Notes under the pieces: model-generated
Told to the model about the DNA's origin: nothing
Seen by the model: only the letters and a program-made list of their open reading frames with translations
Databases searched by the model: none
Program-made: the position numbers and the translations under genes
NCBI RefSeq assembly: GCF_008327685.1
Contig: NZ_BDDE01000023.1
Coordinates: forward strand, 62,001-126,000
Source of the DNA: Actinomadura sp. K4S16
GTDB taxonomy: Bacteria; Actinomycetota; Actinomycetes; Streptosporangiales; Streptosporangiaceae
Length of the DNA: 64,000 nt
Reading direction: 5' to 3'
Shown: one piece after another, positions 8,185 through 16,901 of the stretch
How positions within the stretch are numbered: the first letter of the stretch is position 1
How the letters are laid out: each line of letters starts with the position of its first letter

Positions 8185-8325
8185 CATCGCTCCGGCTCGC
8201 CTTGCGGCTCGCTGCGCGATCAGTTTCTCGCAGGCTCGAAACTGGCTTCGCACGCGATCGCCACCTTGAGGTCGTCGCTGGCTAAGGCGGTGGCTGAGCA
8301 TGTGCGCGCGTCCAATCGCGGCGGA
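8185..8325. other. Intergenic sequence with palindromic repeat character, no gene
   Basis: The 141 bases between convergent tag and the ABC permease hold no credible gene. They contain repeated GCGATCG-type segments and a 7-bp inverted repeat CAGTTTC / GAAACTG with a 10-base loop near 8220-8245. Together with the hairpin at 8130-8167 this looks like a REP-type intergenic element. Confidence 0.4.
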
Positions 8326-10896
8326 TCAGTGGGTTGGCGAGGCGATGGCCACGGCTCGCTTTGCCGGGAGGGCTGAGACTGCGTGGGTGACGGCGGCGGC
8401 GCCTGCGATGACCAGGGCGAAGAGCCACCAGGGGGCGTTCGGGGCCAGGAACGAGCTTCCCGTGGCGAGGTGCAGCAGGGACGCCGTGCCCAGGGCCGTG
8501 CCGAGGCCGAGGAGGCTGCCGAGCAGGACGACGGTCGCGGCCTCCCAGCGGACGATCGAGCGGATCTGCGCGTCCGTCGCGCCGACCGCGCCGAGCAGGC
8601 CGAACTCGCGGGTCCGTTCGCCGACGCTCATCGAGACGGTGGTCGCCATGCCGAACAGGGCGAGCACGAGCGCCATGCCGATGAAGCCGTAGATGACGCT
8701 CATCCCCTTGGTCATCGCGGCGGACGCCGTCTTCACGTAGCCGTCCCGGTCGAGCACCTTCAGGCCCGGCGCGTCCGCGAAGGCGCGGGACAGGGCCCGC
8801 TCGGTGCCGCCGCGGACGAGCACCACCTGCGTCGCCGCGGCCGGGTCGAGCCGGTCCATCGTGGCCTCCGAGACGAGGGCCTGGTCGGCGAACAGGTGGG
8901 ACGGGTCGTGGTAGGCGGCGGCGACGGTGAGCTCGACCCGGCCGCGGGCGCCGCGCACGACGACCCGCTGCCCCTTCTTGATCTTCTGGCCCTTCATGAC
9001 CGTGGACGTGAGGGCGACCTGGCCGTCGCCGAGCCGGGGAAGGCGGCCGCCGAGCTTCAGCACCGCCGGCACCGCCGCCTGATCGGCGCCCGTCACGGTG
9101 AGGTAGACCGGCACCGGGTCCTCTTCGGGCGACGGCTTCTTGGGCGGGGGAGACACGAGCTTGACCTCGGACGTCGTGAGCGCCGCCGCGGCGGTCACGC
9201 CGGGCACGGCCGCGGCCTTCCGCGCGGCGTCGCGGGGGAGCGGCGCCTGGCCGTCCGAGGTCATCCCGGTCGCGGTGATCGCGTGGTCGGCCCGCATCAC
9301 CTCCCGGCCCGTCGTGGCGAACCGCGCGTCCACCGACAGGACGATCAGCGCGGTCGAGGCGACCAGCGCGACGCCGAGCATCAGGGACGACGCCGCCGAC
9401 GACACGCGGCGCGGGCTGCGGGTGATGGTGGCGCGGGCGAGGCGCCCCGCCTCGCCGCTCACGGACGTCCCGATGCGGCCGACCAGCCCGCCGAGGGGGC
9501 CGACGAAGAACGGGGCGAGGACGGCGAGCGACGCCACGGTCGTCATGCAGCCCAGCAGGACCATCACGCTGGTGCCGGCGGTGCGCTCGGGGCCGGGCGG
9601 CTCCTCCGAGCGGATCCCGAAGACGCCCCCGAAGAAGATCCAGGCCAAGGCGAACACCGCCAGGGCGCCGAGGACGCGCGGCCAGCGGCGCCCCGCCGTC
9701 TCGGTGCTCGCGTCCCGCAGCGCCTCCATCGGAGAGATCTTCGCGGCGCGGCGGGCGGCGCGGCGCGCCGCGAGCTGGGTGACGAGGATTCCCGCCGCGG
9801 CGGGGATCGCGAGCGCGATCCAGCCGTACTGCGCGTCGGCGGCGGAGATGTCGAAGCCGTCCTCGGCGAACAGGTGGGTGAGCAGCGCCGACACCGGGTA
9901 GCCGAGCGCGGTGCCGCCCGCCGAGGCGACGACGCCGAGGGCGAGGGCCTCGAACCGGATCAGCCGCTTGATCTGCCGGGGCGTCGCGCCGATCGCGCTG
10001 AGCAGCGCCAGCCGCCGGGTCCGCTGCCGGACGAGCGTGCCGAACGTGTTGGCGACGACGAACAGCCCCACGAACACCGCGACGGACGAGATCATGCCGA
10101 TGGCGCCGCCGATCGATCCTCCGGCGGCCTGCAGCTCCGCGGACTGGGCGTGCCGGACGTCCGCCGCCGTCCGGACGGTGACGTCCTTGCCGAGCTCGCG
10201 CGCCAGCGCGGTGCGCAGCTCGGACGCCGAGCCGCCGGACGCCCTGACCCACACGCTCTGCCACGTCCCCGCCGGAAGGCCCGCCGCCTGCGCGACGGTA
10301 CCGGGGGGCGCCAGCAGCAGGTCGCCGCTCGCCACGGCGCTGTGCCCCTGCACGGTGACGATCCCGACGATCCTCATGTCCCGGCTCTGCTTCGGCAGCA
10401 GCACCTTCAGGGTGTCGCCGACGTCGAGCCCGCCCGCGCGGGCCACGTGCCGGGTGACGGCGACCTCGCCGTCGGCGGCGGGCGCGCGTCCCGACTCCAG
10501 GTGGTAGGGGTTGAGGCGGCCGTCCGGCGTCCACGGCCGCAGCGCCGTCCCCGCCCCGGCCGGCGGCAGGATCGGCTCGCCGTCCGAGCCGCTCGCGGTC
10601 ACCGGGACCATCGCGTCGCCCGCGGCCGCCGCGACGCCGGGACGTCCCGCCACGGCGCTCAGCGCGACCCGGCCGTCCGGCGGCGAGTACGGGTCGTCGG
10701 GGTCGGCCGAGCCGCCCTGGACGAGGACGTCGGCGCGGGAGTACTCGCTGGCGTCGCTGCCCGACACCGCCTCCTGCGCCCGCAGCGTGAACTGCAGGGC
10801 GCCCGCGATCAGTCCGATGGAGAACACGGCCGCCAGCAGCGTGGCGGTCAGCCGCGTCCAGCTTTCGGCGAAGGAGCGGCGCGCGATCAGCCACAT
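8326..10896 (-). CDS. ABC transporter permease, FtsX/MacB type
   Basis: This 856-residue integral membrane permease has the duplicated FtsX-domain layout. An N-terminal helix (LLAAVFSIGLIAGALQF) and a large extracytoplasmic domain come first, then helices around VAVFVGLFVVANTFGTLV, a central helix pair, a second extracytoplasmic domain, and C-terminal helices near MALVLALFGMATTV and LVIAGAAAV. Conserved RRLALLSAIGATPRQI and GERTREFGLLGAVGAT mark the two FtsX coupling regions. It works with the ATPase gene 5 bases upstream (10902). Such pairs export peptides or lipids or act as mechanotransmission pumps; the substrate is unknown. The ATG at 10896 was chosen directly after the ATPase stop. A longer frame running to 11703 is antisense-like read-through of the ATPase region. 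Confidence 0.9.
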   Translation of the reverse strand: MWLIARRSFAESWTRLTATLLAAVFSIGLIAGALQFTLRAQEAVSGSDASEYSRADVLVQGGSADPDDPYSPPDGRVALSAVAGRPGVAAAAGDAMVPVTASGSDGEPILPPAGAGTALRPWTPDGRLNPYHLESGRAPAADGEVAVTRHVARAGGLDVGDTLKVLLPKQSRDMRIVGIVTVQGHSAVASGDLLLAPPGTVAQAAGLPAGTWQSVWVRASGGSASELRTALARELGKDVTVRTAADVRHAQSAELQAAGGSIGGAIGMISSVAVFVGLFVVANTFGTLVRQRTRRLALLSAIGATPRQIKRLIRFEALALGVVASAGGTALGYPVSALLTHLFAEDGFDISAADAQYGWIALAIPAAAGILVTQLAARRAARRAAKISPMEALRDASTETAGRRWPRVLGALAVFALAWIFFGGVFGIRSEEPPGPERTAGTSVMVLLGCMTTVASLAVLAPFFVGPLGGLVGRIGTSVSGEAGRLARATITRSPRRVSSAASSLMLGVALVASTALIVLSVDARFATTGREVMRADHAITATGMTSDGQAPLPRDAARKAAAVPGVTAAAALTTSEVKLVSPPPKKPSPEEDPVPVYLTVTGADQAAVPAVLKLGGRLPRLGDGQVALTSTVMKGQKIKKGQRVVVRGARGRVELTVAAAYHDPSHLFADQALVSEATMDRLDPAAATQVVLVRGGTERALSRAFADAPGLKVLDRDGYVKTASAAMTKGMSVIYGFIGMALVLALFGMATTVSMSVGERTREFGLLGAVGATDAQIRSIVRWEAATVVLLGSLLGLGTALGTASLLHLATGSSFLAPNAPWWLFALVIAGAAAVTHAVSALPAKRAVAIASPTH

Positions 10897-10901
10897 GGCG
10901 C

Positions 10902-11666
10902 TCAGCCCTCCATCCGGCGCATCACGGCGTGGACGCCGTCGATGGTCGGCTCGAGCAGCTCGTGCACGATCATGCCGTCGGCCAGGAACAGCACCCGGTC
11001 GGCGTGCGCGGCGGCCGCCGGATCGTGCGTCACCATGATCACCGTCTGCCGGTAGGCGTCCACCGCGCCGCGCAGGAAGCCCAGCACCTCGGCGCCCGAC
11101 CGGGAGTCGAGGTTGCCGGTCGGCTCGTCGGCGAACAGCACCTCCGGCCGGGTCAGCAGCGCCCGCGCCACCGCGACCCGCTGCTGCTGCCCGCCCGACA
11201 GCTCGCTCGGCCGGTGCGACAGCCGATCCCGCAGCCCGAGCGCGTCCACGATCGTGTCGAACCACTCCCGGTCGGGGCGCCGGTTCCCGAGCCGCCCGGT
11301 CAGCCGGATGTTCTCCTCCGCCGTCAGCATCGGCAGCAGGTTGAACGACTGGAACACGAACCCGAGCCGGTCGCGGCGCAGCTTCGTCAGCCGGGTCCGC
11401 GACAGCCGGGTGATGTCCACGTCCCCGATCAGGATCGAGCCGGACGTCACGGTGTCGAGCCCGGCCATGCAGTGCAGGAACGTCGACTTGCCGGAGCCGG
11501 ACGGCCCCATGATCGCGGTGAACCGGCCCCGAGGGAAGGACGCCGAGACGCCGCGCAGCGCGGTCACCTCGTTCTCGCCCGTCCCGTAGGACCTGACGAT
11601 GTCGCGCGCGACGGCGACGTGGTCGTCGAGCTGCCCGGCAGGGGGTGCGGCGGCTGTCTGCATCAT
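10902..11666 (-). CDS. ABC transporter ATP-binding protein, MacB/LolD type
   Basis: This ATPase of about 254 residues partners the FtsX-type permease that follows it. Walker A is GPSGSGKST, the signature is LSGGQQQRVA, Walker B is VLFADEPTGNLD, and the switch histidine is in VTHDP. The RDRLGFVFQSFNLLPMLTA segment is typical of the MacB/LolD subfamily. The start was set at the ATG at 11666 (a second ATG follows at 11663); upstream extension to 11720 is not family-like. No clear ribosome site is visible. Upstream on the minus strand there are C- and G-rich tracts but no recognised operator. Confidence 0.9.
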   Translation of the reverse strand: MMQTAAAPPAGQLDDHVAVARDIVRSYGTGENEVTALRGVSASFPRGRFTAIMGPSGSGKSTFLHCMAGLDTVTSGSILIGDVDITRLSRTRLTKLRRDRLGFVFQSFNLLPMLTAEENIRLTGRLGNRRPDREWFDTIVDALGLRDRLSHRPSELSGGQQQRVAVARALLTRPEVLFADEPTGNLDSRSGAEVLGFLRGAVDAYRQTVIMVTHDPAAAAHADRVLFLADGMIVHELLEPTIDGVHAVMRRMEG

Positions 11667-11775
11667 GCCGTCCAGCAAACCGCCGGGCACCCCTCGCCCA
11701 CATTGACGCGGGCTCCCCACTCCATGCGGGGGAAGGCCCTACCCCCGCCCAGGGGGAGCCCGGCGTGCGGCGGCG

Positions 11776-12561
11776 CTAGCGGCCTTCGAAGACGGGCTGC
11801 TGCTTCTTCAGGAACGCCTCGGTCGCGTTGTGGTGGTCGCTCGTCTTCTCGCACTCGTCCTGGAGCTCCGCCTCGCGTTCGAGGGCGGACGCCAGGTCGT
11901 GGGTCGCGGCGTGGTCGAGGGCCGCCTTGACCGCGCCGTAGGCGACCGTCGGGCCGGACGCGAGGCGGCGCGCGAGCTCCACCGACGCCGGAGCGAGCTC
12001 GTCGGCCGGGACGACGCGCGTCACCAGCCCCATCTCCAGCGCATCCTGGGCCTTGACCGGCTCGCCCAGCAGCAGCAGTTCGGCGGCCTTGGCGCGGCCG
12101 ACGAGGCGCTGCAGCGTCCACGACATGCCGCTGTCGGGGGCGAGGCCGATCCCGGTGAACGCGGTCGCGAACCGGGCCTTGTCGGACGCGACGACCAGGT
12201 CGCACGCGAACGCCAGCGACGCGCCCGCGCCCGCCGCCACGCCGTTCACCGCCGCCACGACCGGCTTGCGCATGCCCGCGATCGCCAGCACGATCGGGTT
12301 GTAGTGGTCGCGGACGGTGCCGTCCAGGCCCCGGCCGGCGGCGAGGTTGTCGCCGTGCTCGCGCAGGTCCTGGCCCGCGCAGAACGCCCGCCCCGCACCC
12401 GTCAGGATGACCGCGCGGACGGCGGGGTCGGCCGCGGCGCGCACCACGGCCGCGCGCAGGGACTCCTTCATCTCGACGGTCAGGGAGTTCATCCCGTCGG
12501 GACGGTTGAGTGTGATCGTCCCCACTCCGTCGGTCACGTCGAAAAGCACGGTCTCAGACAT
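11776..12561 (-). CDS. Enoyl-CoA hydratase/isomerase (crotonase), PaaG-like
   Basis: This 261-residue crotonase-fold enzyme acts on acyl-CoA thioesters. The oxyanion-hole segments are AFCAGQDL and NGVAAGAGASLAFACDL. The position of the second catalytic glutamate of hydratases carries aspartate in GLAPDSGMSW, as in PaaG-type isomerases, so isomerase chemistry is more likely than classical hydration. The remaining phenylacetate pathway genes are not in the window, so substrate assignment is weak. The ATG at 12561 is preferred over one at 12600 because GAGAGGA stands upstream and the protein then starts MSETVLFDV. It is divergent from the DUF3117 gene. Confidence 0.87.
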   Translation of the reverse strand: MSETVLFDVTDGVGTITLNRPDGMNSLTVEMKESLRAAVVRAAADPAVRAVILTGAGRAFCAGQDLREHGDNLAAGRGLDGTVRDHYNPIVLAIAGMRKPVVAAVNGVAAGAGASLAFACDLVVASDKARFATAFTGIGLAPDSGMSWTLQRLVGRAKAAELLLLGEPVKAQDALEMGLVTRVVPADELAPASVELARRLASGPTVAYGAVKAALDHAATHDLASALEREAELQDECEKTSDHHNATEAFLKKQQPVFEGR

Positions 12562-12879
12562 CGTCGTCCTCTCGGTCCTCGGTAGATCTTCCCAGGCCAC
12601 CTTCGACGAACACCGGCGGGGCGGGCAAGAGCGGTCCCGCCCCCGGTGCGGCGGCCCGCGGCCGGGGGCCCGGGCCGTCCCGCCGCCGCCGATCCTGAGG
12701 CCCGCAGGGGGCCGCGACCTGCGTCCACGGGTCCCGGCTGCCGATCTGGAGGCTGATCGTTACCACTTCGCGCCCGGAAGACGAGATAATGGACCACTAC
12801 TGATGACGCGGATGCGACACGCGGCCACGCGGCCAGAGGTGTGCGAGGCCGCGGCCCTACTTGGGAAGGGGATGCACGC
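12562..12879. other. 318-bp divergent intergenic region, no supported gene
   Basis: This stretch separates the divergent crotonase and DUF3117 genes and must hold both promoters. A 70-codon minus frame at 12554-12766 is Arg/Pro-rich, lacks a convincing ribosome site and overlaps the crotonase start, so it was not called. GC-rich inverted repeats occur around 12640-12700. I see no recognised operator. Confidence 0.4.
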
Positions 12880-13047
12880 ATGGCGGCGATGAAGCCGCGG
12901 ACGGGAGACGGTCCGCTCGAAGTGACCAAGGAGGGACGCGGAATCGTCATGCGGGTCCCCCTCGAAGGCGGCGGCCGCCTCGTGGTCGAGCTCTCCGCCG
13001 ACGAGGCCAAGGAGCTCGGGGAGGCCCTCAAGGACGTCGTGGGCTGA
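12880..13047 (+). CDS. DUF3117 small protein (Rv1211-like)
   Basis: This 55-residue protein of the actinobacterial DUF3117 family starts MAAMKPRTGDGPLEVTKEG and ends AKELGEALKDVV. The family is small, highly conserved and of unknown function. In mycobacteria the homologue Rv1211 lies next to tag, matching the order here if the ABC transporter and crotonase genes are insertions. The ATG at 12880 has GGAAGGGG upstream at about the right distance. It is a single gene. Confidence 0.88.
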   Translation: MAAMKPRTGDGPLEVTKEGRGIVMRVPLEGGGRLVVELSADEAKELGEALKDVVG

Positions 13048-13148
13048 CGGCCCCGCCGCTCCCGGCTTGTTGGTGACGGTCCCGGCGACGCCGCCGGGGC
13101 CCTTGCCATTTCCCGTAACGATTCAGCGATCAGGGGGGACCCACCGCC

Positions 13149-14618
13149 ATGCCCATCGAGACCCGCATCCACGGTGCCGGCGGCACCGTGTCGCAGACCG
13201 CGGTCGACCTCGGGGCCGAGGTGGTGGCGGTGCCCGTCCGGTCCGGCCCCGCCGCCCCCGCGGCGGAGGTCGCGGCCTCGCTCCCCTTCACGCTGGACGA
13301 GCTGCTCGCGCTGCACCAGGCCAAGGGCGAGCCGGGTGAGATCATCGCCACACAGGTCCGCGTCGGCGACCGGGTCCGGGAGCTGCTGCTCTACGGGGTC
13401 GGCGACGCCGCCCCGGGCGACCTGCGCAAGGCCGGCGCCGCGCTGGCCCGCCGCGGCAAGGGGCGGACGGCGCTCGTCGCCGGGGTCCCGGACGGCGACC
13501 TCGCGGCCTTCGTCGAGGGGGCGCTGCTCGCCTCCTACGAGTTCCGGATCGGTGCCGCCCCGCCGAAGAAGGCGCTCGGCACCCTCGCCGTGCTGACCGA
13601 GGCGGGGCCCGAGTCGGACGCCCCCGCGATCGAGCTCGGCACCGCGCGGGCCCGGGCCACCGCCCTCGCCCGCGACCTCGCCAACACGCCGTCCCGCGAG
13701 AAGGACCCCTCCTGGCTCGCCGCGCAGGCCGAGCGCGTCGCCGCCGAGTCCGGCCTCACCGTCCGCGTGCGCGGCGAGAAGGAACTGGTGGAGGAGGGGT
13801 TCGGCGGCCTGGTGGCCGTCGGGGGCGGATCGGCCCGCCCGCCCCGGCTGATCGAGCTCTCCTACGAGCCGGCGGACGCGGACGGGGCCTCGCCGCGCCA
13901 TGTCGTCCTGGTCGGCAAGGGCATCACGTTCGACAGCGGCGGCCTGTCGCTGAAGCCCAACGAGGGCATGAAGACGATGAAGACCGACATGGCGGGCGGC
14001 GGCGTCGTCATCGCCGTGATGAGCGCGCTGCGGGACCTCGGCGTCCGCACCCGCGTCACCGGCCTGGTCGCCGCGGCGGAGAACATGCCGTCCGGCTCGT
14101 CGATGCGCCCCGGCGACGTGATCGCCCACTACGGCGGGACGACGTCGGAGGTGCTGAACACCGACGCCGAGGGGCGGCTCGTCCTCGCCGACGCGCTCGC
14201 CTACGCCGACGCGCGGCTCGACCCCGACGCGGTGGTGGACGTCGCCACGCTCACCGGCGCCGCCAAGGTCGCGCTCGGCCTGAAGCACGCGGCCCTGTTC
14301 GCGAGCGACGACGCCCTCGCCGAGGCCCTCACCCGGGCCGGGAAGGCCGCCGGCGAGCCCGTGTGGCGGCTCCCCCTGGTGGAGGAGTACCGCGCCGCGA
14401 TCGACTCCGACGTGGCCGACATCAACAACATCGGGCGCGGCGGCTACGGCGGCGGCTCGATCACGGCGGCGCTGTTCCTGCGCGAGTTCGTCGGCGACCG
14501 GCCCTGGGCGCACCTCGACATCGCCGGGCCCGGCCGCTCCACCTCCGAGGACGCCGAGATCACCCGCGGCGCCACCGGTTACGGCGCCCGCCTCCTGCTG
14601 GACTGGCTGACGGCCTGA
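13149..14618 (+). CDS. pepA: Leucyl aminopeptidase, M17 family
   Basis: This 489-residue cytosolic metallo-aminopeptidase removes N-terminal residues from peptides and forms hexamers in the family. The variable N-terminal domain (about 1-170) is followed by the catalytic domain. It has the metal/active-site motifs GKGITFDSGGLSLK (lysine and aspartate), MKTDMAGG, and the family signature NTDAEGRL with catalytic arginine. The C-terminal ITRGATGYGARLLLDWL is typical. The ATG at 13149 gives a full-length protein. A short hairpin after the stop (14619-14641) separates it from convergent genes. Confidence 0.94.
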   Translation: MPIETRIHGAGGTVSQTAVDLGAEVVAVPVRSGPAAPAAEVAASLPFTLDELLALHQAKGEPGEIIATQVRVGDRVRELLLYGVGDAAPGDLRKAGAALARRGKGRTALVAGVPDGDLAAFVEGALLASYEFRIGAAPPKKALGTLAVLTEAGPESDAPAIELGTARARATALARDLANTPSREKDPSWLAAQAERVAAESGLTVRVRGEKELVEEGFGGLVAVGGGSARPPRLIELSYEPADADGASPRHVVLVGKGITFDSGGLSLKPNEGMKTMKTDMAGGGVVIAVMSALRDLGVRTRVTGLVAAAENMPSGSSMRPGDVIAHYGGTTSEVLNTDAEGRLVLADALAYADARLDPDAVVDVATLTGAAKVALGLKHAALFASDDALAEALTRAGKAAGEPVWRLPLVEEYRAAIDSDVADINNIGRGGYGGGSITAALFLREFVGDRPWAHLDIAGPGRSTSEDAEITRGATGYGARLLLDWLTA

Positions 14619-14641
14619 CCCGTCCCGCCCGCGCGGACGGG
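14619..14641. terminator. Candidate bidirectional terminator between convergent genes
   Basis: A 7-bp stem (CCCGTCC at 14619-14625, GGACGGG at 14635-14641) with a 9-base loop begins at the first base after the pepA stop. It lies between pepA and the convergent membrane-protein gene ending at 14661. Confidence 0.4.
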
Positions 14642-14660
14642 CGGTCGCTTCACGCGGCGG

Positions 14661-15281
14661 TCACCGCACGCGGCGGTCGATCACCGGGACGCGGCGCCGC
14701 CGCCTGGCCTGCTTGACGATCTCCGGGAGCGTCGCGTCCCACCCGGGCTCCACCGCGAAGCACCACGGGACGGCCGCCGCCGTGGCGGGCACGTCCCGCA
14801 TCGTGAGCGCCACCAGGTGCGCCCGCTCCGCCGTGCGCGCCATCTCGGCCAGCTCCGGGGTCGGCAGGAAGACCAGGTAGTCCTGCTCGCCGCGGCGGGT
14901 GCCGCCGACGCCGCGCCGCAGCGCCGTGATCGCGGCCACCTCGTCCCAGGGCAGCGTCCGCCCGGACCGGCGCGGCAGCGGCCAGCCGGCGGGGCGCCGC
15001 ACGCCGGCGCCGTCGAGCTCCAGGACGGGCCGGCGCGACAGCATGCCGCCGGCCGACACCAGCAGGCCCGCCCCGAACAGGCCGAGCCCCGCCACGCCCA
15101 GCACCATGACCACGACGCTGCCGACGCCCGCGCCGCGCATCGCCCCGCCCGCGACGAACCCCACCGACGCCAGGAACAGGATCGCGAACGCGGCCAGCCG
15201 CCACACCCCGCGCCAGGTGACCCGCACCCGGACCGCGAACGCCTCCCCGGCGGCCCGGTCGCGGAGGGCGTCCTCAGTCAC
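14661..15281 (-). CDS. Two-helix membrane protein with PH-like C-terminal domain
   Basis: This 206-residue protein is of unknown function. Two membrane helices (LAAFAILFLASVGFVAGG and VVVMVLGVAGLGLFGAGLLV) are followed by a soluble domain. The domain begins PVLELDGAGVRRP and contains LPWDEVAAITALRRG, a pattern seen in bacterial PH-domain proteins. The ATG at 15281 overlaps the stop of the upstream O-methyltransferase (15274) by eight bases, so the two form an operon. Confidence 0.7.
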   Translation of the reverse strand: MTEDALRDRAAGEAFAVRVRVTWRGVWRLAAFAILFLASVGFVAGGAMRGAGVGSVVVMVLGVAGLGLFGAGLLVSAGGMLSRRPVLELDGAGVRRPAGWPLPRRSGRTLPWDEVAAITALRRGVGGTRRGEQDYLVFLPTPELAEMARTAERAHLVALTMRDVPATAAAVPWCFAVEPGWDATLPEIVKQARRRRRVPVIDRRVR

Positions 15282-15933
15282 GCCGGACGGCGCAGAGCAG
15301 GCCGTCGCCCACCGGGATCAGCAGCGGGACGAGCCGGTCGTCCTCGCGGATCATGCGGTGCACCTCGCGGATCGCCTCGGTGTCGGGGTCGCGCTGGTCG
15401 GGGTCGGCGACCCGGTCGTGCCAGAGCGCGTTGTCGAACGCGACGACGCCGCCCGGCCGCAGCAGGCGCAGCGCGTCGACCAGGTACTCGGGGTACTCGC
15501 GCTTCGCCGCGTCGCAGAACACCATGTCGTAGGCGCCGTCGGTGAGGCGCGGCAGGACCTCCAGCGCCGGGCCGATGATCATCCGGGTGCGAAATCCGGA
15601 CAGGCCCGCCTCCCGGTAGGCCTGCTTCGCCAGCCGCTGGTGCTCCGGCTCGATGTCGACGCTGGTCAGCACCGCGTCCTTCGGCATGCCGCGCATCAGG
15701 TAGACGCCGGACACGCCGCAGCCCGAGCCGACCTCCACGACCGTGCGCGCGCCGATCAGCGTCGCGATGAACCGCAGCGCCGCGCCCCCGGCCGGGCCGA
15801 TCGGCACCGCGCCGACCTCCTGGCCGCGGCGCCTGGCGTTCAGGAGCGGCTCGTCCTCGGGGAGGAAATCCTCCACATAGGCCCGGGTGGCCTCAATGGC
15901 GTCGATGGCTGCCTCCTCGTGGGACCCCCGCAT
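15274..15933 (-). CDS. SAM-dependent O-methyltransferase, family 3 (Rv1220c-like)
   Basis: This 219-residue class I methyltransferase resembles catechol / caffeoyl-CoA O-methyltransferases. The SAM-binding motif VVEVGSGCGVSGVYL lies near residue 65, and the acidic loop and metal residue are in DMVFCDAAKREYPEYL. The motif GGVVAFDNALWHDRV corresponds to the conserved metal-binding D-N of this family. In mycobacteria the homologue Rv1220c is divergent from sigE, exactly as here. The natural substrate is not known. The ATG is at 15933. Confidence 0.88.
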   Translation of the reverse strand: MRGSHEEAAIDAIEATRAYVEDFLPEDEPLLNARRRGQEVGAVPIGPAGGAALRFIATLIGARTVVEVGSGCGVSGVYLMRGMPKDAVLTSVDIEPEHQRLAKQAYREAGLSGFRTRMIIGPALEVLPRLTDGAYDMVFCDAAKREYPEYLVDALRLLRPGGVVAFDNALWHDRVADPDQRDPDTEAIREVHRMIREDDRLVPLLIPVGDGLLCAVRRD

Positions 15934-15965
15934 GGCTCATGCTGGGAAGACCATATCGTTGCAGG

Positions 15966-15992
15966 GGAACCAACTGGCGTTTCAGCGCGTTG
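15966..15992 (+). promoter_or_regulatory. Predicted sigma-E (ECF) promoter of sigE
   Basis: GGAACC (-35, 15966-15971), a 16-base spacer and CGTTG (-10, 15988-15992) match the consensus used by mycobacterial SigE and similar ECF factors. Transcription would start near 16000, giving a leader of about 100 bases before sigE, and indicates positive autoregulation. Confidence 0.65.
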
Positions 15993-16102
15993 TAAGGGAC
16001 ACAGGCAAGCACCGAGTCGGTATCAGAACCGCCCCAGCCCAGGCGAGACCGTGCCGTTCCAAGGCGGGACCTTGGCTCACGAGAGAGGAACAGCCCGGCA
16101 CC

Positions 16103-16837
16103 ATGGGAGTCGCAGCACTCAGTTTCAGAAGCGCTGTGGGGGTCGGCGCCAGGCAGGGGCTTGGAAACGCCGCTCGCACCCGAGAGAACGCCCCCGAGGC
16201 CGAATGGGCGCCGCCGTCCTGGGACGAGGTCGTCCGCGAGCACTCCGCCCGCGTCTACCGGCTGGCCTACCGCCTGACCGGCAACCAGCACGACGCCGAG
16301 GACCTCACGCAGGAGGTCTTCGTGCGGGTGTTCCGCTCCCTGTCGAACTACACGCCGGGGACGTTCGAGGGCTGGCTGCACCGGATCACCACGAACCTGT
16401 TCCTCGACATGGCCCGGCGCCGCCAGCGCATCCGGTTCGAGGGACTCGCCGACGACGCCGCGGAGCGCCTCCAGGGCCGCGAGCCGACCCCGGCGCAGGC
16501 GTTCGACGACAACAACTTCGACGCCGACGTCCAGGCCGCGCTCGACGCGCTGGCCCCCGACTACCGCGCCGCCGTCGTGCTGTGCGACATCGAGGGGCTG
16601 TCCTACGAGGAGATCTCCGCGACCCTCGGCGTCAAGCTCGGCACCGTGCGCAGCCGCATCCACCGGGGGCGTGCGCAGCTGCGGGCGGCGCTGGAGCACC
16701 GCGCGCCCACCCGGCGCCGGCCCGGCACCCGCAACGACTTCCAGGCCGCCGTCGCATGCGGCGACCCGGCGGCCGGCGGCGAGCCCGGGGGGCTGCACGC
16801 GGCGGGCGGTGTCCGGCCGCTGCCGGACGGCGTGTAA
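16103..16837 (+). CDS. sigE: ECF RNA polymerase sigma factor SigE
   Basis: This group 4 sigma factor of 244 residues directs RNA polymerase to envelope-stress promoters. Region 2 spans VVREHSARVYRLAYRLTGNQ with DAEDLTQEVFVRVFR and the -10 recognition helix; region 4 contains YRAAVVLCDIEGLSYEEIS and the helix-turn-helix LGVKLGTVRSRIHRGRAQL. The ATG at 16103 gives an N-terminal extension before region 2, as in mycobacterial SigE; GAGAGAGGAA lies upstream with long spacing, and a longer version from 15887 would include the promoter. The gene order with rseA-like, rseB-like, htrA and tatB genes identifies the orthologous group. An ECF-type promoter precedes it. Confidence 0.92.
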   Translation: MGVAALSFRSAVGVGARQGLGNAARTRENAPEAEWAPPSWDEVVREHSARVYRLAYRLTGNQHDAEDLTQEVFVRVFRSLSNYTPGTFEGWLHRITTNLFLDMARRRQRIRFEGLADDAAERLQGREPTPAQAFDDNNFDADVQAALDALAPDYRAAVVLCDIEGLSYEEISATLGVKLGTVRSRIHRGRAQLRAALEHRAPTRRRPGTRNDFQAAVACGDPAAGGEPGGLHAAGGVRPLPDGV

Positions 16838-16901
16838 AGCTGTGCTCACCGCGCGCGGGGCGGGACCGCGCGCCCGACGGAACGGAATCGACGGAGGCGG
16901 C

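Noticed and set aside
10897..11703. Extension of the ABC permease to a 1125-residue fusion
   Set aside because: The extra part is a shadow of the ATPase gene in another frame; the ATPase frame has all ABC motifs and the permease has its own start at 10896.
12554..12766. 70-codon minus-strand gene
   Set aside because: No ribosome site, Arg/Pro-rich composition and overlap with the crotonase start.
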